Assembly (NCBI GenBank): GCA_030704615.1
Contig: JAKLZA010000159.1
Span: forward strand, 1-25,000
Direction: 5' to 3'
Source: Takakia lepidozioides
Taxonomy: Eukaryota > Streptophyta > Takakiopsida > Takakiales > Takakiaceae
Length of the DNA stretch: 25,000 bases
In this document: one piece after another, positions 10,311 through 20,149 of the stretch
Layout: every line of letters starts with the position of its first letter
How positions within the stretch are numbered: the stretch's first letter is position 1
Position numbers and translations under genes: made by a program
Notes under the pieces: generated by a model
What the model was told of the DNA's origin: nothing
Databases searched by the model: none
What the model saw: the letters and a program-made list of their open reading frames with translations, nothing else

Positions 10311-12573
10311 ATGGCTGCCATAGCCGGATTGAGGCCGTTGCTAGGAGCGGTGTCGGCGTGCAGGACGACTTCGACATCTAGTTCTAGCGATTCACCAGCC
10401 TGTTTGGCGAAAGGAATTCTAAGCAGCTCGAGACATTCAACACTGTGCATTCCTGATGGAAACAAAGCATATCTGTGCCGCCAGAGTGGTAGGTGTTTGA
10501 AGAAGGCCGGAAATCTGCTTATCCAGTGCACTGGCGATGTTTCTGTCACAGAGGCGTCAACAGAAGCGTCAGCAGAGGCTTCCATACCCTCACCTGATGG
10601 TAACTGGGCGCCCGTGATTCCTCTGGAAGCGTTGCCTAAGGGGGAGCGGCGATTGGTGAGGCAAGATGGAGAAACGGTGCTGTTGCTCTGGTATAAGAAT
10701 GATGTTTATGCCATTGAGAACACATCCCCTGCTGAAGGCGCCTACAGTGAGGGATTAATCAACGCCCGCTTAACCCCGGTATATTCTATAACATTAAAGA
10801 AAATAATGAGGGGTTTTTTGGCAGTGCATCCTTTTAGGCACCAGACTAATGCTATTGAAGGTGCTCCTCGGCTTTGTGAAAGTGGAATTGACATCTTCAA
10901 AATGACGTCAACCTCTTGTTGTTAAATATCTGCAAGATTTACTAGTCACTGCCTGTTCCCAGTCCTCCCGTGCTGAAGCACAGATTCGAGTATGAACGGC
11001 TCCTAGGCCGGCTTTGGCCACCTCCTCGGCCTACTAAATTGCATCACATTTCAAAGAGTTGCATTCATTGCTATTTAGGCTGTTGACAGCTAGTTCTTAC
11101 TGGATGCTGTGACTCCCAGTTTCACCATTGTGAGACAATTCGCAACGGGCGAGGTAGATTTAGGTCTTCTTAAAATCTCTTTTCTATGATAATTGTGCCA
11201 GTTTTTGTCGGCCAAGTCTTATGATTCCTCTACCAACCAAGGGTCTCTTCTGGCACAATCTGACATTTTGGTGCGTTCTCTTGTCAGTTCAGAGGCATTT
11301 CTAGAGCCCATTAAAGTAGAGTATATGGAAAATTGACCGAGCACTTAGTCATAAGTTTGGAAGGGTAGTGTTTTCATTGACTCCCTGTGCATAATATTGT
11401 GAGATCTCTCCTGCTTTTCATGTGGATGATTTCAAAATACTTCTTTCAAGGGTTGAATTGAAATACATTGAAGAGATGGGAATGAGATAGTGGAATCCCC
11501 AAAGGAGCTCCTGCTGTTACCAATTCTCAATTAGGTGTCTGTCTCAAGTGTTTTGATAGCTTATGATGGAGGACTGTGGACTGGTCCATTTCTGAATGCA
11601 TACTTTGGTGTGACTTATAGATCATGTTATGGCTCTTTCTCTTGCATCGGATAAACTGTACTAGTTGGTATTACGGTCCTTGCTCCATATATGAGTACTT
11701 TGGTAGATCCAGTCCATTGAGAAGAGGGAGGAAGCTGTGGGGGGAACACAGGCATGGACCATGTTTTACTCAATGAGCTTGACAAATGGAGATTGGGTAC
11801 ATCTCAAGTAGCTCACTCACATTTTTGCATCATTTAAAATGTGCATATGTTCCTTGTTGTCTGCCTCGCAGGAGGGCTGCATCGTGTGTCCATCCACAGA
11901 CAGTACGTATGACTTGAAGACTGGGAAGGTCGTGGATTGGATGCCCTCCAACCCAGTACTTCGACTGTTGACCCCCTCTCTAAGGGATCTTGTTACATAT
12001 CCTATAAAGATTGACTCAGAGTATATTTACATTGATGTGAAAGGAAGCTCTGGAGAATCAGCAGAAATTGTGTTCGGTGGTGCAACACAAGCTGGAAAAA
12101 CGGCTACAGATGTCGCTGTTGACGAGGTAAATTTTCTAGGCTGAAGTGGGTTTATGTGCAGCATAGCTTCCCCACATATTCCAATTCTTTCTGACAGATC
12201 TTCTCATATTAGTTTGCACTTCCTGAATATTGTTGCCTTGCATCCATAACGTCGACAGTGACATCTGGTTGGGGTGCCATACATAGTTCACAGCCAGGGT
12301 GTGTCATATACAAGTTGGATCTGTTGTCATCACTTTGTTTCACTGACTTTATGGACCACGTTTTTGCATGTGCAAAAGGTGCGCATGATCGTTGATGAGA
12401 ATGAGGAGGGTTTTGGATTTACACCAAAGAATGAGATCATCAACGGCAGGGCAGCCATGATTGGATTTCTCATGATTGTTGTCCAAGAACTGGTTACCGG
12501 CAAGGGTTTCTTGAAGGGGATCGGGTTCCTAGACTTCCTCTATCGGTTTGTGTTTCCAGGTTACTCCCCCTGA
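10311..12573 (+). CDS. PSB33: PSB33/LIL8-like thylakoid protein (Rieske-like domain plus LHC-type helix), chloroplast precursor
   Basis: Three exons: 10311-10778, 11872-12126 and 12379-12573 (TGA). Both introns are phase 0 and GT-AG, and the product has 305 residues, close to Arabidopsis PSB33 (At1g71500). Residues 1 to about 73 are rich in Ala, Ser and Arg, a chloroplast transit peptide. Residues about 99-212 form the Rieske-like fold: NWAPVIPLEALPKG, LLLWYKNDVYAIE, SPAEGAYSEGLINARL, then GCIVCPSTDSTYDLKTG, where a true Rieske box II would be CPxH. The Cys-His cluster ligands are missing, as is known for PSB33. Residues about 258-290 carry EIINGRAAMIGF and LVTGKGFL, a single membrane helix of light-harvesting type. 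In Arabidopsis the protein supports photosystem II-LHCII organisation under changing light. ATG 10311 is chosen because it starts the transit peptide. The intron 2 acceptor (AAAAG) is weak. Confidence 0.88.
10779..11871 (+). other. Intron 1 of the PSB33-like gene
   Basis: This 1,093-bp intron runs from GTATAT to CGCAG. No repeat head, nested open frame or RNA gene is apparent in it. Confidence 0.75.
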
Positions 12574-13930
12574 AACTGTAGTCAGTGAGTACTAAACTTG
12601 GGTTGGTTCCCTTCATTTTTGGTTGCAGAAGGTTGTACATTACTTGTTTTGTCTGCAAGCAATTGCTGACCGTATCTTAAAGGGGTTTCTTCACTCAATT
12701 TAATGGGGTGAAAATGCTATCAATTATGTCTTTGGAGAGAGAGCCAGAGTATGTGTGTTTGAGGTGAATGGGATGGTGGACTGTTAGAGCATGTTCACCA
12801 AAGCAAGAAGTACTTCTTCACTGCTGATGGCTAGAGAGTTTGTTTCGATATATGACAAGTTTAATGAGTATGTAGAAATGTTTCTCAATGCTGCTACGTG
12901 GTGGGGAGTTATTATTCTATTAATTTGATGCACACCCATGGGAGGGCATATCCCACCAAGTGTGATTAGACCTCAGGGCATATCCACATGCTGTAGGTGT
13001 TGAATTTGCAAGATCTTCCCATACACCCCATAGATGCCAAGCACCCTGGTCAGATACTTTACTGTGCTACAACCTGCACAGATCCAGTTTCCAAAATTAC
13101 ATCTTAAGCTTAACAACAGCCCTACTTCAGTTCCAGTCATCAAACACACTTCATAATTTTCTGCTGGGATGATGGGTTTGAGAGAAGTGTTGAGTCCCTC
13201 AAGGTAAATAGGAATTTGATACAGTGCTAATGATTTTGTTGTAACTTGGTTCTTCGAGATTAATCACTGTGGCTACGAAATTTCCACCCTACCCTTGGTG
13301 GGAGTGATGGTTAGAGTTCTTCTCTCTTCATGTTCGATATGATGCTTTCTTATGCTGAAATATCCTAGTTTTAGAGCACTGGTTACATACTTGAAATAGC
13401 AGGATAGTTTACTGTGATTCTTCACCCACATGGCAGAAACTGCTCTTTGCTTAATCTTACACAGTCAGAGAGTGGATAGGTGTATTGGTGATATCAGAGC
13501 CCTGTACTGTGTCCTGGGAGGCTTGACAGGGTCTTGGATACCAGGAGGGTTCTTATTACTTAGGTTAGCTGTCGCTGTAGATTGAAATCTGCCCAGTGGG
13601 GTTGTTTGGAGTGGTTTGTTTGATGTCCCTGCGGAATGTGGATGAGGAGACTAGTTTGAGAGCCAATCAAAGGAGAGAAGTGGGAGACCCACTTGGGCAC
13701 CCATCAAGAGCTCGATAATGAAAGAGTTGTGGCAGGATCTTTCGCACCCCCACAAACAATTTAGTTCATCTCGGGCTTCTGCGGGATTCCTGAAAAGCTT
13801 AAAGCAACGTTTTCTGCTCTGGTCCCTCTTTTCTGAAAGAGAAACAACAAACATTACATCGCTTCGGTTCAGTTGCGGAAGTTAAAATTTTAAAAAACAA
13901 GTGGCTAGTCTCGGAATGGCTCCTCCAGGC
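12574..13930. other. 3' flank of the PSB33-like gene and intergenic DNA
   Basis: The first few hundred bases are probably 3' UTR. After that I see no supported gene; the longest open frame (13651-13854, minus) shows no motif. A stretch near 13489 (TATCAGAGCC) resembles the primer-binding site of LTR elements, but without LTRs or coding sequence it is not called. Confidence 0.4.
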
Positions 13931-13932
13931 TC

Positions 13933-13960
13933 ATATTGATATAAAATATTATATCAATAT
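13933..13960. repeat. Perfect 12-bp palindrome with 4-base loop
   Basis: Left arm ATATTGATATAA (13933-13944), loop AATA, right arm TTATATCAATAT (13949-13960), fully complementary. It immediately precedes a TA tract at the left edge of the AT-rich island. Confidence 0.85.
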
Positions 13961-13967
13961 GTGGGAA

Positions 13968-13992
13968 ATATATATATATATATATATATATA
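13968..13992. repeat. AT dinucleotide microsatellite
   Basis: An uninterrupted alternating AT run of 25 bases, eight bases after the palindrome. Confidence 0.95.
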
Positions 13993-13999
13993 ATCAAGC

Positions 14000-14200
14000 A
14001 TTTAAAAATAGGTGTGATGTGGCAATATTTTGAGACACTAGTTTGAAGGCCAAGAGTATGATTTGTGATCAATTCAATAGGCTTCTATACCACCAGATAT
14101 GCTTTTGATCTTCATTGGTATTTGTCCATATGTAATGTTATCTGTGGATTGTAGTAGCCTCAGAAAATTGAAGCTTCATATGAAAATTATTTATATTTTC
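14000..14200 (+). repeat. Diverged direct repeat, copy 1
   Basis: Shared landmarks with the copy at 14285-14502, in the same order: AATAGGTG, GACAATATT-like, AGTTTGAA(A)GGCCA, TTTGTGATCA, CAATAGGCTT, GTAGCCTC(A/G)GAAAATTGAAG and TTCATATGAAAATTATT. Spacing varies by small indels. Each copy is preceded by TATAAAATATTA (13940, 14270). No coding potential is seen, so this is probably an AT-rich non-autonomous element or an old tandem duplication. Confidence 0.8.
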
Positions 14201-14284
14201 TTTGATTGTTTTCATGATTGTGTTTAAGTTCCTTAACATTTTTCTTAACATTTTAACATTTCGAATTTATATAAAATATTAGTA

Positions 14285-14502
14285 AAGATTTACAATAGGT
14301 GAGAGGTGACAATATTGTGAGACGTGATTACGTAGTTTGAAAGGCCATAAATATAGGTTTGTGATCACTCCAATAGGCTTATGTAACACTAGACATGCAT
14401 TATTGATTTTGGGCATGTGTCCAAGTGTGATCCAAATGTGAACCGTAGATTGCAGTAGCCTCGGAAAATTGAAGTTTCATATGAAAATTATTCATAAATT
14501 AT
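14285..14502 (+). repeat. Diverged direct repeat, copy 2
   Basis: Partner of 14000-14200, carrying the same ordered blocks with substitutions and short indels. Its end, TTTCATATGAAAATTATT, is nearly unchanged. The divergence implies an old duplication. Confidence 0.8.
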
Positions 14503-15057
14503 TTTAGTTGATCGGTTGACGTTCTAACATATTCACATTGAAATCCCCTATAATTATTGTAGGACAACAATGTGGGATATTATTATTGTGACGATGTTTA
14601 TAGCTCTTCGCATGTTTTTATTAAATAACGCAGTTATATATTCGGCACCATTATGTGAAAATGTTTCATAGGATGTTAACGATGTACTTTTATCATACCT
14701 TGACTAGTATGTACAGCCACATACGAATATTTTGAATGATCGACGATATATCACTGTTTGAATTTTCCGTATTGAAATGAGTTTCATTCAAACATAAAAT
14801 ATGGGGTGTTTGTAAATTATAATCTGTAAAAACATCATCTTTGTATAATGACAATGATCTAGTGAAAATAAATAAATAATGTAGTGTTTAAAAATTGTAC
14901 AATTACATGTGATTATCGATAGTTTTTTTAAAACAACAATTAAAAATTACAACGTGCAATAGTACGTAGTTGTTTCATTTCCTCAACAACGCCATTATCA
15001 GTGCGGAAATTTTGTAGTTGCTGATTTCCTTTTTGAGTACGATAGGGAGACAACAAC
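14503..15057. other. AT-rich stretch without genes
   Basis: High A+T and dense stops in all frames. No RNA gene, repeat unit or coding pattern beyond simple AT-rich sequence. Confidence 0.6.
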
Positions 15058-16081
15058 ATGGCCGTGGAAGTCCATATATTCTATTTTGTGTGACTCTCAT
15101 ACCCTCGAGTCCTCAATGACTATTCGCCCTTGAAAACGATTCCTCCGCTATCAGCCGATTGGCACACTATTGGATATTGCGCCTTTTCAAACCCACAATG
15201 TTTGAACAACTCGATAGCAATATGTAGTCCTGATTCTACGTTACGACACGAGCGCAAGTATCGTAGTGATCGTAATTGGTACATCCTGTCCTCGCCATCC
15301 TCAGCGTTACTTGCCTTGGCTTGGATTGTCATCCTACCCCAACCAACCTCCCTATGTCTTTGCCCCTACTCTACTTGCAGCATCCGTCGAATTCCCTGGT
15401 TATCTGAATTTCACCCATGCGATCCGGGTTTGGGTTCTACACGATGGGAAAACACAAACGCTTGTTAGTGATCTAGGTTTCGGTCACTTTCGAGATTTCA
15501 TTGACCATGATGAAGGAATGCGTGTTACACTGAGTGGTGATGAGATCAACAATTTGAGGGTTTTTACCATGTCTACTGCCAAAACCAAAATTGAGTTCTC
15601 GAGCTGTCTAAGCTTCTCTGAATGGATTTTCATGGAGGTGTTGAGTCCTCTGATTATGGTCTGACAGATACAGAGATAATGCACTCGTAAGCATTGTTTG
15701 CTTAGTGCTTTAGCCTTGTGGCCATCGACCCTGTGTGATGATGATGACAATGGCGACAGTAGCAAGTGTGATAAGGATGTTACAAAACGTCTTAGTCTTG
15801 ATGCTCCAAATCCCCGCACCATCGGGCCCCTCATACCACCGAAATCTTTTTCCTTGGTTGATAATCCCATACACACTCTAACTTGGTTGCAATTCTCTAC
15901 ACGCATGACTCAAGTCCTTCACGAAGAGGATATTCAAGCCAAACAAATCGAATTGTTTGACGAGTCGTTTGATCTAGCTAATGTGGACTTGCCTCCTCCT
16001 TCGGTTGAATGCGTTCTGTTGCCCTTGACGCGTGACATTTTGATCAAGTTTATTGAAGCCGCGTTTGAGGTTGATGACTAG
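15058..16081 (+). pseudogene. Broken orphan coding sequence of unknown family
   Basis: ATG 15058 starts MAVEVHIFYFV and is stopped by TGA at 15091. The same frame reopens at once (LSYPRVLNDYSPLKTIPP, then YRSDRNWYILSSPSS). Near 15290-15350 the plausible coding register moves by one base and continues as PPYVFAPTLLAASVEFPGYL, HAIRVWVLHDGKTQTLVSDL and FGHFRDFIDHDEGMRVTLSG, stopping at 15662. A third segment in that register runs to TAG 16079-16081 with NPRTIGPLIPPKSFSLVDNP and SFDLANVDLPPPSVECVLLP. Codon use (many GTT, GAT, GGT) looks like real coding DNA and the surroundings do not. The gap between segments 2 and 3 could be a short intron (a GAG|GTGTTG donor lies near 15632). One stop plus one frameshift points to a recently dead gene or an assembly-level error. 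I recognise no domain. Confidence 0.45.
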
Positions 16082-16192
16082 GTTATAATTATATCTGATC
16101 ATCGCTTGATGTATACGATAAGTAATTTTCTACATTTCTTGTCATTGCGAAAGTAAGGATGATGATGCACCTTGGTGCACTACAATTACCTC

Positions 16193-16445
16193 AGCCATAG
16201 GTGAGTTTGTGTGTTAATGGAAGGCAACTGGAGTGGCAGGAGGTGTTGAGAGACTTGCAAGACACCTCTGATGTTCTTGATGCTTTACAACATCTTCTGC
16301 AGGGTCACATCTTTCCCTGAATATCTGATGAAACCAACAATTGCACAATTGTTCAACCATTTATTCTTGATGTCGCTTCTTGCAGGAGCTCTGGTAAGCA
16401 CCACGAAAATGACAATCCAAGCTCCAAGTAGTTGTAGATGTTTCA
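16193..16445 (+). pseudogene. Coding-like remnant, unknown
   Basis: One frame reads GRQLEWQEVLRDLQDTSDVL and DALQHLLQGHIFP, meets a TGA near 16318, then continues SDETNNCTIVQPFILDVASC to a TAG near 16431. The codon pattern of the first part looks coding. It may be a further exon or fragment of the broken orphan gene just upstream, since strand and composition match, but no splice path connects them with confidence. Confidence 0.25.
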
Positions 16446-16840
16446 TATGTTAGTTTACCAATACTTTCAACAAGCTTATTCAAGATAGTTTAAGCCTTGT
16501 GAACGGTGGATGGTTCGAGCAGCAGCCTATTGAATCGAAAATTGTGTTCTAGTAATTATATAAGATGTATTATAGGCCCAATTTGAATCAAGTCTTTTGA
16601 AATAGGTTGAATATGGGTCCATGAAGGATTTATTGTAGAATTATATATGTGTAGCAGTACCAGATTTAACGTTGAAAATTTGTATCCATATCAAATGAGT
16701 AGATTCTACTAACATTGAAGCATATTTGAATTTTCCGTGAACTCCATTTACAAGAGAGTCATCTGTCGTATAATTTCCAACGCACAATTTTACTAACATT
16801 AATTTTTTTTTAACTTCTTTGTCTTGTACTCTATCTTCGA

Positions 16841-17113
16841 GTGGAGCACTACTATGCAAGTGATATGGACATAGTGAAAAAGGTGACTCGGTTTCTGAAA
16901 TCGAAAAACATGGAAGTGGAAGCAAATTGTTATTTAAGATCAGTTCAATCACTCTATGCTCATCGGTCACTGGAGGATCGAATTGGCATGCACACCCACA
17001 TTGGGTGCCAATATCGTAACAATGGATGGGAGGTGACTGTGTATGTTAGCCCTGACTCCTTGTTTACTTCACAATATACTGGAACTACCCTTTGCGTGTT
17101 TATTATTTGTTGA
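16841..17113 (+). pseudogene. Coding-like remnant of 90 codons, unknown
   Basis: After a pyrimidine-rich stretch and a possible acceptor (CTTCGAG, near 16841), an open frame reads VEHYYASDMDIVKKVTRFLK and later MHTHIGCQYRNNGWEVTVYV to a TGA at 17111-17113. It shows no family resemblance to me. It lies on the plus strand, downstream of the orphan gene and next to the opposite-strand Helitron fragment, so it could be a captured exon. Confidence 0.25.
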
Positions 17114-17177
17114 GAACATCGCGAAAAAGATGTTCTAGTTTACTACGACTTCAGAGCAACCTCAAGCGAGCCACTTT

Positions 17178-17760
17178 TTAGGATGCAATGGATGGCTCAT
17201 GAGCAATATATGCATCATGCCAAGTTGCATAGTTTTTTTTATGTGATTCTTCATTTTCAAGAAAGGGATGAAAAAGCAAGAGTTCTTCTCTGTAATAATT
17301 TTCGGCATCTCGATGTTGATTGTAGTGTATGTATTTAATAATGCAAGAATTTTTACGAGGTTTCAGATCAGTTTTTTCTATCGTATATTCGGCAACAAAT
17401 TCACTTAGGCTTACGTCCTTCAATGCCTCAAGTCGATCAATATATTTGTCAATAGCAGATAAACATTTAATATCTATGGATTCTAGAGAAAGTTGTCATA
17501 ACTCTTTATTTGATTTCAACACAAGAAAAAAAAAAAAAAAAAAAAAACACACACACAAATGCACGTTCTTGTGGTGGAGATGAATTTATAAATTTAAAAC
17601 TTCAAAACGCACGATAAAGTGGCATGGACAACACAAATATATGTGCTAATTGAGCAGACATTTGTTGTGCATAGAAATGCATTACCTATTTTGCGAATTC
17701 TGACATTTGCATCGACGTGATCATTGACACATTTATCTATTATGATACGAAATTCATTGG
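17178..17760 (-). mobile_element. Decayed Helitron Rep/helicase fragment
   Basis: Read on the minus strand from about 17757 downward, the pieces follow the order of plant Helitron Rep-helicase proteins between the Rep and PIF1-like helicase domains. They are IRKIGNAFL, then (shifted frame) LSMPLYRAF near 17605-17632, then FKFINSSPPQERAFV near 17555-17595. A stop near 17496 follows, then DKYIDRLEALKDVSLSEFVA, CIIKYIHYNQHRDAENYYRE and ELLLFHPFLENEES, ending in a TAA at 17178. The FIN(T/S)SPP-ER block and the EFxAxY...NYYREELLLFxPF block are characteristic. The Rep HUH motif and the helicase Walker motifs are not found, so the copy is truncated, with at least two frame breaks. The 5'-TC and CTRR-3' termini were not located. 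Confidence 0.8.
17526..17558. repeat. A22 plus CA microsatellite inside the Helitron reading frame
   Basis: A run of 22 A's followed by CACACACACA (plus strand). It interrupts the Helitron frame between the PPQERAFV block and the next coding block (LKSNKEL). Confidence 0.85.
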
Positions 17761-17769
17761 TTATTGTTT

Positions 17770-19930
17770 TATTTATTTTTATAAGATGTGATGACAGTAA
17801 CTAAGTAATCCATATGGATCGAGTATAAATTGCAATATAAGCTGCCATGAATTTTCAACATTTGTACCATATGCGTTTGTACGAATATATCTATATGATC
17901 GTTTGAACGAACCATTTACCCATTGTACAAATACAATTGCCAATTGTGCTTACATGCATCGCAGTAGAACATATCATTGTCTTGCCTCACAATGTCAGTA
18001 AGGCCACAACCAGCAAATGCTCGTTTGAAAGGGATGATAGATAAAGCTGCGATGTAGAATGTACTAGTCACCTACACAAAAATATGAAAATACTATTAAT
18101 AATTTATTATTATGTTATGAGTTATATTAGATTTAGTCATGGCCCAGTTTCTCACTAGCTCTGCCTTCATAATCACGGCCAAGGTTTCTAACAGTACTTA
18201 ACAGTTTGTTGGTCAATCAATAAGCACAATCAAGTTCAGACTCGATTTGCCCGTGTCCATACATTAAAACTACTAGATCCTACGATAAAATGATATGAAC
18301 ATACATGCGTTGCGATATCATTCAATCCATGAACTGAATGGGTTTCATGCACAACATTGAAGCCGCTCTTTAGTGTTGTTTGTCCATCACATGTGCAAAA
18401 ATAGTACACGACAATGTAATAAGCCGAATGTCTCTACTTGAGGTTGAACCGACGTTTTGTAGGAGAGTGTAAGTAGGCTTTCCACGATGATACTGCTGAA
18501 CCAATCTGTCATACTCCCCGTGGAAACAAGGTAGATAGCTCACTTGCAAACAATCCATGAAAATATTGAAATAATTCTTGGATTTGTGTTGACCGACAAT
18601 TTCATTCACAAAAGATGAACATGATTGATAGCTTTTATAAGTTAAAGCACAAAGAGCACATATTATCTGGATATCAGACTATGTGTTTCCATCTGTAACG
18701 GTAAGCTCAAATTTGTTGTCGACTGATACATGTACGTACGACGATGACCACCACCACAATAGTAGCCGTAACAAATTTTTCATGCACATTTTTGGCAAAG
18801 GTCACAATAGTATCACCAACGAGTAAGGGAAGAGAAAATAAAACAAATGGAGCGATGATCTCCACTTTGGTGTCTGAACTGATCTTGACCACGACATCCA
18901 AGCCTCCATCTTTCAAACTTTTGCTTATTACGGACTGGAAAGTTCTCCAAACGTATGAAAGCTCATCGTGTGAGCTTGTCAGAGTGAGTTTGCACAAGAG
19001 AACCAGAGACTGTGATGGTCATCATAGTAAACCCATAGACGTAGATCTGACAAGAGGAAATAAAACAAACCTAAATCTGCATGACATTTTATCCACACTG
19101 CTGGTGTCTGTACTTTAGTAGGCTTGAATTGGTCTGTGCAAAACCACTAGGGTGCAATTGAACAACCATAATTTTCATCAAAGCATCTAGGCTCCCAATT
19201 ACCTTCTAAACACCAAGAAAACCTTGGGCAATGCAATTCTAAGGCATGCTTAGAAACTACCGTAGAAGCCGCTTTATTTCGATGGACCCCTGCCGGAATC
19301 ATTAAATACATGCAGGTCGCTAGGTTCGGCAGGCTTAATGACAATATTAATTTTTTCGTCCAATTTTTCTGGAATTCTGCACCCATGGGTACTTTTCATT
19401 AAATTAGGTGGATCATGTCATTCTCCGTGGTAAGTCATAGTTATGGTTAGCCATAACTCTCTCTCACAAGCCATAATCATGGTGTAGTGCTAAACGCTGC
19501 ATTTTTAATAACTATCAAACTTGACGTTTAAGAGTTCGCTACCTTATTTTTGTTGCACTCGGCAGTTGCCACCTTTTTTTTTTCAAAGTTTATTTTTTAA
19601 ATAAAGATTATTCCCATATTTCGTCTATTCCCATGGCAAAAATTTAAAATATTCGTTCTCTCTTTAAATGAATTAATTAACATCAGAATAGAACGACGGT
19701 ATAACCACTGGTAGTGATTGAAAGAAACACTTTTGCATAACAAAAGAACTCCACCACCCAAAGCGAACTCTTCTGAATCTATGTAGTGGACAAAGCGTTT
19801 TGTCATTGTTGTGACCCCGACAACTATAACATTGTTCCCATAAACTGGCCTGAGAGTTTCCAAGGCTAAAGAACTGCCAAGCCAAGACACTTCTATGCAC
19901 AGTTGTGTTTTTGGTGGAATCTCCAAACCA
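17770..19930. other. AT-rich repeat-like DNA with scattered minus-strand open frames
   Basis: This is the 5' side of the Helitron fragment and may hold more decayed element sequence, but nothing here can be assigned. Minus-strand open frames at 18370-18609 (FVNEIVGQHKSKNYFNIFMD), 18707-18997 (LDVVVKISSDTKVEIIAPFV) and 19597-19926 (YGNNVIVVGVTTMTKRFVHY) look weakly coding, with no family match. A perfect 8-bp palindrome AGTTATGG-TTAG-CCATAACT lies at 19439-19458. No plant gene is supported. Confidence 0.4.
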
Positions 19931-20078
19931 TAAATGGTAGAATCACAAGGAAGGGGGAGTCAGGGAGGTACGTGGTCAAGCATGGGAACGGGAACACGCA
20001 AACATAGGAACAGGATCGTCAATCTGTTGGACACCTTTGCGTGGTCTCCCCTCTTATTAGTTATAGGAGGAGCCATTA

Positions 20079-20123
20079 AACGGAAAGGAGACGTTGGTGC
20101 ACTCGTGCACACTCCCAACGGCA
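20079..20123 (+). promoter_or_regulatory. Two AACGG cores resembling mitosis-specific activator (MSA) elements
   Basis: AACGG occurs at 20079-20083 and within CCCAACGGCA at 20114-20123. Plant G2/M genes, B-type cyclins above all, are driven by MYB3R factors binding YCYAACGGYY. The second site matches that except for its last flanking base. The distance to the cyclin ATG is about 1.6 kb, so they would be proximal only if a 5' UTR intron exists; a GTAAGC donor at 20552 makes that possible. Confidence 0.4.
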
Positions 20124-20149
20124 CACTTTCGCAATTCGTGAGTTTGTGA

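Noticed and set aside
9827-10585. 252-codon minus-strand open frame
   Set aside because: It runs antisense through PSB33-like exon 1 and the SINE. Its residues are a shadow of the transit peptide coding DNA.
13485-13500. TATCAGAGCC, like an initiator-tRNA primer-binding site of LTR retroelements
   Set aside because: Two extra bases break the usual TGGTATCAGAGC, and no LTRs, gag/pol or polypurine tract lie nearby.
15484-15906. 140-codon minus-strand open frame
   Set aside because: Opposite to the orphan coding sequence, which has better codon use; taken as its shadow.
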